Source: WJLY01 sp964399265 (GTDB lineage Bacteria > Joyebacterota > Joyebacteria > Joyebacterales > Joyebacteraceae). From it: DNA of 15,146 bases. Position numbers and translations under genes: made by a program. The first letter of the stretch is position 1. The number at the start of each line of letters is the position of its first letter. The notes beneath the pieces are model-generated. The model was not told where the DNA came from. It saw only the letters and a program-made list of their open reading frames with translations, and did no database searches. Location: positions 1-15,146 of the forward strand of contig CAYNQF010000063.1 in assembly GCA_964399265.1 (NCBI GenBank), given 5' to 3'. Below, piece after piece: positions 6,486-13,900 of this stretch.

Positions 6486-9188
6486 CTAGTGCGCCTCGAG
6501 CCAGTTGCGGCCGTGTCCGAAGTTGACGACGACGGGCACGGCGAGATCGAATCCGCGCGGCGACTCCATCTCGGACCGAATGGCCGTGGTCACCGCGTCG
6601 ACGTCGTCCTCGTCCACCTCGAACACGAGTTCGTCGTGTACCTGCAGCACCATGTCGCAGGGCAGCCCTTCACTAAGGATCCGCGCGTCGACCCCCAGCA
6701 TGGCCACTTTCATGAGGTCCGCGGCGCTGCCCTGGATCGGGGTGTTGACCGCCGCGCGCTCCGCGAGAGACCGCGCGTTCGCATTATCGGACGAGAGTCC
6801 CTGTATCGGACGCCGCCGTCCGAGCATCGTCTCGACGTATCCGTCACTCCTCGCCCGCTCGATGACTCCGTCGGTGTACTCGCGGACGCCCGGATACGTC
6901 TCGAAGTACCGGCCTATGAACTCCGCGGCCTCGCCGACGCCGATGCCCAGCTGCCGGGAGAGTCCGTACTGGCTCATGCCGTACATGATGCCGAAGTTGA
7001 CGGTCTTGGCCCAGTCCCTCTCCCCCTGCGTTACGCCGTCCTCATCCTTCCCGAAGATGAGGGCCGCGGTCGCCCTGTGGAAGTCGAGACCCTTCTCGAA
7101 GGCGTCAATGAGACCGGGGTCGCGGGAGAGGTGCGCCATTATCCGGAGCTCGATCTGCGAGTAGTCGGCCGAGAGCAGCACCCTTCCCTCATCGGCTATG
7201 AACGCCTCGCGTATCCTCCGCCCGAGCTTCGTGCGCATCGGTATGTTCTGGAGATTGGGACTGCTGCTCGAGAGCCTGCCCGTCGCGACAACGGTCTGGT
7301 TGAACGACGTGTGCACGCGCCCCGTCGCTGGATGCACGAGCTTCGGCAGCGCGTCGAGGTAGCCGGCCTTGAGCTTCATAAGCTTGCGGTACGAGAGGAG
7401 CAGGGCCGCGACCTCGTGGACGCCGCTCAGCCTTTCGAGGACGCGTTCGTCGGTCGAGTAGCCGGTCTTCGTGCGCCGCCCTCTCGGCAACCCCAATCGC
7501 TCGAACAGGACGTCCGCGACCTGCTTCGGAGAGTCCAGGTTGAACTCGACGCCTGACGCTTCGAAGACGCGGGCGCGAATCTCCTCTATCTCGCCACCGA
7601 ACTCCTGCGCGAGGCGGTCGAGCATCTCGGAGTCGAGAGCCACTCCCCTGAGCTCCATCCCCGCGAGGACCGGGATGAGGGCCTGCTCGACGTCGCGCAT
7701 GAGCGCGTCCATTCCGGCCTCTGCGACCTCAGGCGCCAGCAGGTCGTGGAGCGCCAGCGTCACCTCCGCGTCCTCGCACGCGTAGTCCTTCGCCTGCTCC
7801 ACGGACACGTCGGCGAAGCTCATCTGCGAGCCGCCGCGCCCGATGAGGTCTTCTATCGGCACCATCTTGCGGTTCAGGCGGGTGAGCGCGAGCAGAGCGA
7901 GATTGTGCTGCCTCCTGTTCGGATCGAGCAGATAGGACGCTATCATCGTGTCGAACGACAGCGGCGCCATCTCTATTCCCGTCCTCTTCAGGACCTCGTA
8001 GTCGTACTTCTGGTTCTGCCCGAACTTGGGAACCGCCGGGTCCTCGAGGAGCGGCCTGAACCTCGCGAGGACCTCGTCCCGCGCCAGGCCTTCCCCGCCG
8101 GTGTGTCCGACCGGAACGTAGTACGCGGTGTCCGCGTCGTGTGCCACCGAGATGCCGACGACGTCGGCCGAGAGCGGGTCGAGCGAGGTCGTCTCCAGAT
8201 CGATCACGAACCCGCCGGACGAGCGGAGCCGGGCGATCAGATCCTCGAGTTCCGCCATCGCGAGGACGAGCACGTGCTCCGCGTCCCCGGCTCCGGTCGC
8301 TCCGAGTGGTATCACGCGGTCGAGGAGCGACGGCATCTCCCACTGCCTCAGGAACCCGGCGACGCCCTCGACGTCGACCGACCCGCGGCGCAACTCCTCA
8401 GGCTTCGCCCCGACGGGTGCCTCGACGTCGATCGTAACGAGGTCTCTGCTCATGAGAGCGTCCGAGGCGAACTCCGTGAGGTTCTCCCGGCGCTTCGTGC
8501 CCGATATCTCGTCAACGTGTGCGAGCACTTCCTCGACCGTACCGAACCTGGCGATCAGGTCGAGCGCCGTCTTCTTCCCTATGCCCGGAACGCCCGGCAC
8601 GTTGTCGGACGTGTCACCCATGAGGCCCAGAACCTCGATGACCTTCTCCGGCGGAGCACCGAACTTCTCGCACACGACCTCGGGCGTGTACTCCGTCCTC
8701 GAGTAGGGTTCGAACACCGTCACTCCATCGCCGACGAGCTGGAAGAAGTCCTTATCGCCCGAGGCGATGACGACCCGCATGCCCTCGGCCCTGCCACGCG
8801 CGGCCAGCGTCCCGATGACGTCGTCGGCCTCGTATCCCGGCAGTTCCAGTACCCGAACGCCCACGAGCGAGACGAACTCCGAGATGGCCGGCAGCTGCGC
8901 TACCATCTCATCCGGCGCCTCCTCGCGCGTGGCCTTGTAGTCCTCGTACGCCTCGTGTCGGAAGGTCGGCTCCGGGGTGTCGAAGACCACGGCCATGTAG
9001 TCCGGGTCCATCTCCTGCAGCATCTGCAGGAGCTTGTCGGCGAACCCATATATGGCGCTCACTTCCTCGCCGCTCGAGTTAACGAGGGGTCGCCGTACGA
9101 ACGCGTAGTGGGACCTGTAGGCCAGAGCCGTGCCGTCGACCAGACACAGCGTCGGGGCGGTCTGACCCGTGCCGTTGTGCTGGGTCAT
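6486..9188 (-). CDS. polA: DNA polymerase I with intact proofreading domain
   Basis: Family A polymerase for Okazaki-fragment maturation and DNA repair; 900 residues. Domains in order: 5'-3' flap exonuclease at about 12-300 (GDKDFFQLV and GVPGIGKKTA), 3'-5' exonuclease at about 315-490, polymerase at about 530-900. The proofreading residues are all present: Asp330/Glu332 in DLE, Asn392/Asp396 in NQKYD, and Tyr469/Asp473 in YACED, so proofreading is probably active, unlike in Taq-type enzymes. Polymerase motif A has Asp675 in ADYSQIELR, motif B has Lys728-Phe732-Tyr736 in AKTVNFGIMYG, and motif C has His-Asp-Glu at 851-853. Phe732 at the O-helix position is the ddNTP-discriminating form, as in E. 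coli. The ATG start overlaps the nadD stop; coaE follows after 9 bp. Confidence 0.97.
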   Translation of the reverse strand: MTQHNGTGQTAPTLCLVDGTALAYRSHYAFVRRPLVNSSGEEVSAIYGFADKLLQMLQEMDPDYMAVVFDTPEPTFRHEAYEDYKATREEAPDEMVAQLPAISEFVSLVGVRVLELPGYEADDVIGTLAARGRAEGMRVVIASGDKDFFQLVGDGVTVFEPYSRTEYTPEVVCEKFGAPPEKVIEVLGLMGDTSDNVPGVPGIGKKTALDLIARFGTVEEVLAHVDEISGTKRRENLTEFASDALMSRDLVTIDVEAPVGAKPEELRRGSVDVEGVAGFLRQWEMPSLLDRVIPLGATGAGDAEHVLVLAMAELEDLIARLRSSGGFVIDLETTSLDPLSADVVGISVAHDADTAYYVPVGHTGGEGLARDEVLARFRPLLEDPAVPKFGQNQKYDYEVLKRTGIEMAPLSFDTMIASYLLDPNRRQHNLALLALTRLNRKMVPIEDLIGRGGSQMSFADVSVEQAKDYACEDAEVTLALHDLLAPEVAEAGMDALMRDVEQALIPVLAGMELRGVALDSEMLDRLAQEFGGEIEEIRARVFEASGVEFNLDSPKQVADVLFERLGLPRGRRTKTGYSTDERVLERLSGVHEVAALLLSYRKLMKLKAGYLDALPKLVHPATGRVHTSFNQTVVATGRLSSSSPNLQNIPMRTKLGRRIREAFIADEGRVLLSADYSQIELRIMAHLSRDPGLIDAFEKGLDFHRATAALIFGKDEDGVTQGERDWAKTVNFGIMYGMSQYGLSRQLGIGVGEAAEFIGRYFETYPGVREYTDGVIERARSDGYVETMLGRRRPIQGLSSDNANARSLAERAAVNTPIQGSAADLMKVAMLGVDARILSEGLPCDMVLQVHDELVFEVDEDDVDAVTTAIRSEMESPRGFDLAVPVVVNFGHGRNWLEAH
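9185..9188 (-). promoter_or_regulatory. ATGA stop/start overlap joining nadD and polA
   Basis: The nadD TGA (9185-9187) shares two bases with the polA ATG (9186-9188), implying translational coupling and one transcript for nadD, polA, coaE and prfB. Confidence 0.85.
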
Positions 9189-9766
9189 GAGTAGAGCTTC
9201 TTCGTTGCTATGTAATCGGAGACAGGAGCGGGCACGAGGTAGCGAATCGTCCGGCCTTCGCGGACCCGCTCACGAATGTCGGTAGAGGAGATGTCCATCA
9301 TAGGCGCATCCAGGATGCGCGCCCGGGAGGCGATCCTCGGATCCGCGCTTGCGAGGTCGAAGCCGGGCCTGGGCACGACCGCGAATTCGCATTCGGCCAA
9401 CAGGTGCTCGGGTTCCTTCCACGTGAAGAACTGCACGAGGCTGTCGGAACCCATGACGAAGTGGAGGGCCTCTCCGCCACCAAGTTCCCCGCGCAGCTCA
9501 CGAATCGTGTCGATGGTGTAGGACGGCGCGGGACGGCGTGCCTCGAGACCTGAGAGGGCGAGACGAACGTTGTCAGATATCGCGAGCCTCACCATCTCCA
9601 GACGGTGTTCGACCGGAGTGATCTTGCGTCCCGGCTTGTGCGGAGGCCCCGCCGAGGGCACGAACAACACGCGGTCCAGCTCCAGCTGGTCCAGCGCGGC
9701 CTCGGCAACGATGAGGTGGGCGACGTGTATCGGGTCGAACGTGCCGCCAAAGAGACCTGTAGCCAA
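9185..9766 (-). CDS. nadD: Nicotinate-nucleotide adenylyltransferase
   Basis: Adenylates nicotinate mononucleotide to deamido-NAD, the penultimate step of NAD synthesis. The 193-residue protein has the nucleotidyltransferase signature GGTFDPIHVAH at 7-17 and the C-terminal ISSTDIRERVREG motif that binds ATP phosphates, followed by YLVPAPVSDYI as in the family. The TTG start (9764-9766) has GGAGG six bases upstream, and it begins right at the conserved N-terminal strand, so no other start fits. It lies 18 bp after the bamD-like gene. nadD often neighbours proA or rsfS in other bacteria; neither is present here, and the polA linkage is less usual. Confidence 0.95.
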   Translation of the reverse strand: MATGLFGGTFDPIHVAHLIVAEAALDQLELDRVLFVPSAGPPHKPGRKITPVEHRLEMVRLAISDNVRLALSGLEARRPAPSYTIDTIRELRGELGGGEALHFVMGSDSLVQFFTWKEPEHLLAECEFAVVPRPGFDLASADPRIASRARILDAPMMDISSTDIRERVREGRTIRYLVPAPVSDYIATKKLYS

Positions 9767-9784
9767 TGAGAGCCTCCAAGGCGT

Positions 9785-10549
9785 CTAACGACCGCAGGCC
9801 TGAGCCTCGGTCGCGGCTGTGGCGGCCTCCTCGGTCCCTGGGTAGTTCTCGATTATGCGGGCATAGGACTCGGCGCCGGCTGCGGTCGAGCCCTCGGCGC
9901 ACAGCAGCCGGGCGAGTTCGAGGAGGGATCGTCTTGCCCACACCGTTTCGCCGTATTCGTCGACGACCGCGCTCAAGTAGACCCTGGCGGCGTCGGGGCT
10001 CTTGAGAGACATGTAGAGCATGGCGTTCCGGTATTCCTTTTCCGCGAGCTTCGCGCGCAGTTCCTCGACCTTGGCCCTCGCGTCGTCGACGTTCTCGTTG
10101 TCCGGGTAGTTCTCGATGAAGAGCTGGAGGCGTTCTATGGCCTCGCGCGTCAACTCCTGGTCGAGCGACGCGGGCGGTGACTGCTCGTAGTAGCAGAGAC
10201 CCAGTTTATACTGCGTCTCGGCGACGAGAGGCGACCTGGGATAGTCCGAGAGAAGCCTCCAGTAGGCCTCTTCGGCCGATGCGTAGTCGCCCGAGAGGCG
10301 GTAGGTGTCCGCCAGACCTAGCAGTGCATCGTCCGCATACTCGTTCAGAGGCGAGTCTGCCGTGACTCTGCGAAAGGCCTCGGTGGCAACGAGGTAGTCG
10401 CCTCGGGCCACCGCCTCGGCCCCCACCTCATAAGTCTCCTCGACGGTCAGTTCGTCGAACGACGGCATCGGGGAACAGCCCGTTCCGAGAACGACGGCCG
10501 TGAGCACTACGCCCACGAGTACGACAACCGGTTTCCTGCTCTCTAGCAC
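9785..10549 (-). CDS. bamD: BamD/YfiO-like outer-membrane assembly lipoprotein
   Basis: Probable lipoprotein part of the BAM complex, which folds barrels into the outer membrane. I chose the GTG at 10547-10549: it has GGAGGT seven bases upstream and yields a clean lipoprotein signal (charged ESRK, hydrophobic VVVLVGVVLTAVVLGTG, then Cys25). The lipobox LGTGC is slightly atypical. The mature part of about 230 residues consists of TPR-like helical repeats: paired YEVGAEAVARGDYLVATEAF and further units with GDY.SAEEAYWRLLSDYP, plus the BamD-typical LTREAIERLQLFIENYP and LAEKEYRNAMLY segments. Length (254) is close to BamD. It follows a PorV-like barrel gene after 28 bp, which fits a role in barrel assembly. 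The alternative is another TPR lipoprotein of the YbgF/CpoB type, but the middle motifs favour BamD. Confidence 0.88.
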   Translation of the reverse strand: MLESRKPVVVLVGVVLTAVVLGTGCSPMPSFDELTVEETYEVGAEAVARGDYLVATEAFRRVTADSPLNEYADDALLGLADTYRLSGDYASAEEAYWRLLSDYPRSPLVAETQYKLGLCYYEQSPPASLDQELTREAIERLQLFIENYPDNENVDDARAKVEELRAKLAEKEYRNAMLYMSLKSPDAARVYLSAVVDEYGETVWARRSLLELARLLCAEGSTAAGAESYARIIENYPGTEEAATAATEAQACGR

Positions 10550-10577
10550 CCTGCAGACCTCCGGAGCCCAGCCGAAC

Positions 10578-12077
10578 CTATTCGGTCGACCTGCTCGTGT
10601 AGAACAGATAGATGAGTCCGCCAACGATGCCGGCCACGACGACCGGTTCCAGCACCTTGTCCCAACCGACCGACTCGATCTCGGGACTCACGAAGACCTG
10701 ACCCGGCGTTCCGAGTTCCTCGATCCTGCTTCCGGGAATGATCTCCCGTCGCTCGCGCTCCACGTTGCCGGCCCATATCGTCGCGGAACTCTCGTCGGAC
10801 AGTCTGAAGTGAATGTCGCAGCGGGTCTTCCGCTCGACCTTCCGCGCCCCGACCATCCACTCCCGCCACTGCCTCGGGTACGTGGTCTCGCAGGTGACGA
10901 CCTTGTACCATATGTCGTAGCGAGGACGCTCCTCGTCTCCCCTCTCGCTGCCCTGCGCCACGATCGCGTGGCCGCGGTCGGTTAGTTCTTCGAGCAGGAC
11001 GGAGTAGATCAGCCAGTTCGCGTCGCTCTGATTGTCCTGTGTGACCTTGATCTGCGCGCCCTCAGGTATGTTCATCCGGTCGAGCGCCTCGTCGACGACC
11101 TCGCGTATGACCTGGGTCATGACGGAGAGGTTGGACTTGGGAAGCGTGGTCACGGAGATCTCGTCCTCCGTGGCCGCGGCAGCAGCCAGCCCGACGCCCT
11201 CGCCGAACCCGGCCGAGAGCGCCACCTGGTGCGTGCCGCCGAATTCGGACGACCGGTAGGCGTAGTCGAGCGCCCAGCTGTCCTCCCACTTGACCCCGAA
11301 CCCCCCGGTCAGGTCCCCGAGCGCGGAGTCCTCACCGGACACGTAGCCGCCGCGGAGCGCGAGGTATCGCACGGGAACGTACTCCACACCGAACCTCGTG
11401 CACGCGGAGAGGTCGTTCTGCTTCTCAACGTCGAGAGCGACCGTCACGTCCTTCCACACGTAGGCCCCGCCGACCACGAGGGTGGTGGGCAGCGGATCGC
11501 TCTCCGCCCTGAAGCTGAGCCCGGAACCCATGTTGCGGACGGCGGCGCCCAGCGTCACGTTCTCAGACATCCGATAGACGGCTCCGAGATCGATGGCGTA
11601 CGTGGAAGCGGAGTCGTCGCCGAGCTTGCTCGAGAGATACTTCAGCCCGGCCCCGACGCCGAGGTTGGGCCTCAGGCGTCTCGCGTAGCCCACGGCGCCG
11701 GAGAAGTCGCCCGCGTCAAACGTCCCCTCACCCGTGTTGTCCCACTTGAGCGAACCCTGCTCGACCGCTAGCCCCAGGGCAGCGCGGTCGCCGAACGGCG
11801 CCGCATAGCCGGCGTACTGGTAGGTCACGTCAGACAGCCACTCGAGGTGCGAGACGCTGAAACGGTGGCCCGTGACCTGCGTCAGACCCGCGGGATTCCA
11901 GAAGAGCGCCGTGCCGTCGTCCGAGGTGGCGACGGACGCGCCACCCATACCCATCGGCCTGGCGCCTATTCCCACCCCGAGGAACTGTGAACCCGACGTC
12001 CCCTGAGCTGCGCACTCCAGCGCGGGCAGCAGCATCAGCGGAAGCGCGAGCAGGATCGCGAACCTGTTGGACCTCAT
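10578..12077 (-). CDS. PorV-like outer-membrane barrel fused to a periplasmic domain with C-terminal membrane helix
   Basis: 499 residues from the ATG at 12075-12077, which has GGGAGGT six bases upstream; a longer frame exists but runs through the preceding gene. A signal peptide is followed by cleavage near Ala24/Gln25. Residues about 25-291 look like a PorV/UPF0164-type barrel: ARPMGMGGASVATSDDGTAL, FWNPAGL, then many amphipathic strands, ending in HQVALSAGF, a typical last strand with terminal Phe291. The frame then continues where such proteins normally stop. An Ala-rich linker leads into about 180 residues of mixed alpha/beta sequence (MTQVIREVVDEALDRM, LEELTDRGHAIV, GARKVERKTRCDIHFRLSD, ATIWAGNVERE). 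It ends in WDKVLEPVVVAGIVGGLIYLF, a probable membrane helix at about 478-493. I do not recognise this domain with certainty; the pattern loosely recalls CsgG/FlgO/LpoB-type folds. Function unknown. Confidence 0.8.
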   Translation of the reverse strand: MRSNRFAILLALPLMLLPALECAAQGTSGSQFLGVGIGARPMGMGGASVATSDDGTALFWNPAGLTQVTGHRFSVSHLEWLSDVTYQYAGYAAPFGDRAALGLAVEQGSLKWDNTGEGTFDAGDFSGAVGYARRLRPNLGVGAGLKYLSSKLGDDSASTYAIDLGAVYRMSENVTLGAAVRNMGSGLSFRAESDPLPTTLVVGGAYVWKDVTVALDVEKQNDLSACTRFGVEYVPVRYLALRGGYVSGEDSALGDLTGGFGVKWEDSWALDYAYRSSEFGGTHQVALSAGFGEGVGLAAAAATEDEISVTTLPKSNLSVMTQVIREVVDEALDRMNIPEGAQIKVTQDNQSDANWLIYSVLLEELTDRGHAIVAQGSERGDEERPRYDIWYKVVTCETTYPRQWREWMVGARKVERKTRCDIHFRLSDESSATIWAGNVERERREIIPGSRIEELGTPGQVFVSPEIESVGWDKVLEPVVVAGIVGGLIYLFYTSRSTE

Positions 12078-12100
12078 GCGTGGACCTCCCGTTGTCCCTC

Positions 12101-13786
12101 TCATTTGACGACCGCCACCGACCGTGTCGCGTCGCCGGCCGCGGTCGTGATGTGCAGGAAGTAGACGCCGCTCGCCACGATCTCGCCGGATTCGTTCTTC
12201 CCGCTCCAGGTGACCTCGCCCGCGCCTCCGGACTCGAGCGTCCTCACGAGCACTCCGGCCATGTTGTAGATCTGCACTCTCGCACCGTCGCCGCCCTGTC
12301 CGAGCGCTATCTTCACGCTCTCGGAAGCGCTCGGATCGAACGCGTTCCTGCTCACCGACAGACCCGGCACGCTGCTGCTGGACTCGACAACTGACACGGT
12401 GACCGTAGTGTCTGTCACGGCACGTCCGAACATGTCGATCGCCCTTATCCAGACGGGCGCGTTGTAGACCGGCACCAGCGCGTCGCCGGTCGACGTCGTG
12501 TAGTCGATCCGATACTCCCCACCGCCGAGGTCGCTCCACGTCACGCCGGTCATGTCGAACATGCTGTCGACGGCGCTGTCGACGTGGCTGAAATCGGCCT
12601 CCATCGTATATCCGGGAGCGTCCCAGAAGCTCTTGATACGGATCCGCTGACCGACCTCGTAAGTGGCGTCCTGGTCCTCCGTGTAGGAGTCCCTGTATAT
12701 GGGGGGAGCAACGTCGAAGATGATGTCGAACGAGAGCATCGGGTGAGCGGTCGAACTCGTGTTGTAGTGTCCGAGCCCGTTGCTCGTCAGGGTCGCGTCG
12801 TGCGCCCTGATCATCACCGATGTCGTGTCATCGCGAACCCCGGGATCGCACTCCTCGCATACGAAGAGGTGCGACCACTCCACCGCGGCGTCCCAGAGCG
12901 GCCCGCGGGCCGAGTGGATCGTGCTCCATGTGTCGCCCCCGTCGACCGACATCTCCACGCTCTTGACGCCGGCCCTGTCGTAGGCGGTTCCGACCACGGT
13001 CGTGTCCGGATTGGACGCGACGCGAATTTCCTCTACCGCCGGATCGGGGGCGTAGTGGACGGTGAGGACGGGCGCGGCCGTGTCGAGGTCGACCAGCGTC
13101 TCCCTCTCGTCTGCGTTCCCGGCCGTGTCCATCGTCCTCACGATCACGGTGTAGACCGTGTCGGCAGCCGCCCCACCCGCGGAGTTTGAGCCGTCCCAGT
13201 AGACGCTCACGCTATCGGCGCCGACTCCCGTCAGGAGGTCCAGCGTCGACCCATCCACCGGGTCCACCACCTCCGCCCAGAACCTGTCGTCCGGACCCGC
13301 CGACTCGAGCCTGCACGACACGAGCGTGCTGTCGGCGAGGCCGTCGCCGTCGGGTGTGAAGCGGCTGGGCTGGACCGAAAGACCTGACACGAGCGCCGGG
13401 ACGGTGTCCACGACGAGCACGAGCTCGGCAGGCTCCGCCCCGTCGGCGGACACGCTGAGCGTGTACCTTCCATCGGGCTGCTGCTGGCTCCCGTCGTTCA
13501 GACCGTACCAGGTGTACGCGTGCTGCCCGGGGCCCTGCTCCCAGTCTCCGGCATTCAGGTTGCGGACGATCGTCCCCAGCGAGTCGAAGACGTCCACCTC
13601 TACGCGGGCGCTGTCCGACAGCGTGTACACGATGTCGACCTGGTCGTACACGCCGTCCCCGTTCGGCGAGAACGGGTTCGGGAACGCCCCGAGGTCGTTG
13701 ATCTCCGCGCTCCATGCCGGAGCTGCGGCCAGTAGCGCCGTCAGAAGCGCCGCCGCGCAGAGCCTGGCCGGGCCCGTCATTGGCAT
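12101..13786 (-). CDS. Secreted multi-domain protein with FlgD-Ig / sorting-domain-like modules
   Basis: 561 residues from the ATG at 13784-13786 (GGGGGA upstream); a second ATG two codons on would serve as well. Signal peptide 1-27 ends in APAWSA. The mature protein is a chain of beta-sandwich modules. The first begins FPNPFSPNGDGVYD (35-48) and the second RFTPDGDGLADS (142-153); these acidic GDG loops look calcium-binding and resemble FlgD-Ig and gliding-motility C-terminal domains. Middle Ig-like modules follow, including a CEEC pair at 310/313. The last 86 residues are a FlgD-Ig/type-9-sorting-like domain (VQIYNMAGVLVRTL, ASGVYFLHI, ending AVVK). Its usual NPF is NAF here. It is probably exported to the cell surface, perhaps via the neighbouring PorV-like barrels, but this is inference. 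It has its own promoter and sits 23 bp before the barrel-fusion gene. Confidence 0.85.
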   Translation of the reverse strand: MPMTGPARLCAAALLTALLAAAPAWSAEINDLGAFPNPFSPNGDGVYDQVDIVYTLSDSARVEVDVFDSLGTIVRNLNAGDWEQGPGQHAYTWYGLNDGSQQQPDGRYTLSVSADGAEPAELVLVVDTVPALVSGLSVQPSRFTPDGDGLADSTLVSCRLESAGPDDRFWAEVVDPVDGSTLDLLTGVGADSVSVYWDGSNSAGGAAADTVYTVIVRTMDTAGNADERETLVDLDTAAPVLTVHYAPDPAVEEIRVASNPDTTVVGTAYDRAGVKSVEMSVDGGDTWSTIHSARGPLWDAAVEWSHLFVCEECDPGVRDDTTSVMIRAHDATLTSNGLGHYNTSSTAHPMLSFDIIFDVAPPIYRDSYTEDQDATYEVGQRIRIKSFWDAPGYTMEADFSHVDSAVDSMFDMTGVTWSDLGGGEYRIDYTTSTGDALVPVYNAPVWIRAIDMFGRAVTDTTVTVSVVESSSSVPGLSVSRNAFDPSASESVKIALGQGGDGARVQIYNMAGVLVRTLESGGAGEVTWSGKNESGEIVASGVYFLHITTAAGDATRSVAVVK

Positions 13787-13818
13787 ACCAGCAGTCCCCC
13801 GGTTTCGGGTGGTCGCAG

Positions 13819-13839
13819 GTCCGGACAGGGAGCCCGGAC
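13819..13839 (-). repeat. Small inverted repeat in the leader of the FlgD-Ig protein gene
   Basis: GTCCGG and CCGGAC form a perfect 6-bp stem around a 9-base loop. It begins at about the predicted transcription start. There is no following T-run, so it is not a plain terminator; it could be a 5' stabilising hairpin or an operator. Confidence 0.4.
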
Positions 13840-13846
13840 ACAGGAA

Positions 13847-13875
13847 AGTACAACCTCTCAAGGCCGCAGTGTCAA
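13847..13875 (-). promoter_or_regulatory. Predicted sigma-70-type promoter of the FlgD-Ig / barrel / bamD / nadD / polA / coaE / prfB unit
   Basis: On the minus strand a perfect TTGACA (13870-13875) is separated by 17 bp from TGTACT (13847-13852, four of six matches). It lies in the 114-bp gap before the FlgD-Ig protein gene. The predicted leader is about 50 nt. Confidence 0.6.
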
Positions 13876-13900
13876 GCGGAAACGGCTGTCATACGCCAAC

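Noticed and set aside
7746..9194. Plus-strand open frame of 482 codons opposite polA
   Set aside because: Antisense shadow of a certain gene, with no ribosome site and no recognisable domain.
10550..10624. Upstream extension of the BamD-like protein
   Set aside because: It would bury the lipoprotein signal and overlap the preceding gene. GTG at 10547-10549 has a good ribosome site.
12078..12539. Upstream extension of the barrel-fusion protein
   Set aside because: The extra 154 residues overlap the FlgD-Ig gene out of frame and read as shadow sequence. A signal peptide and GGGAGGT site mark the true start at 12077.
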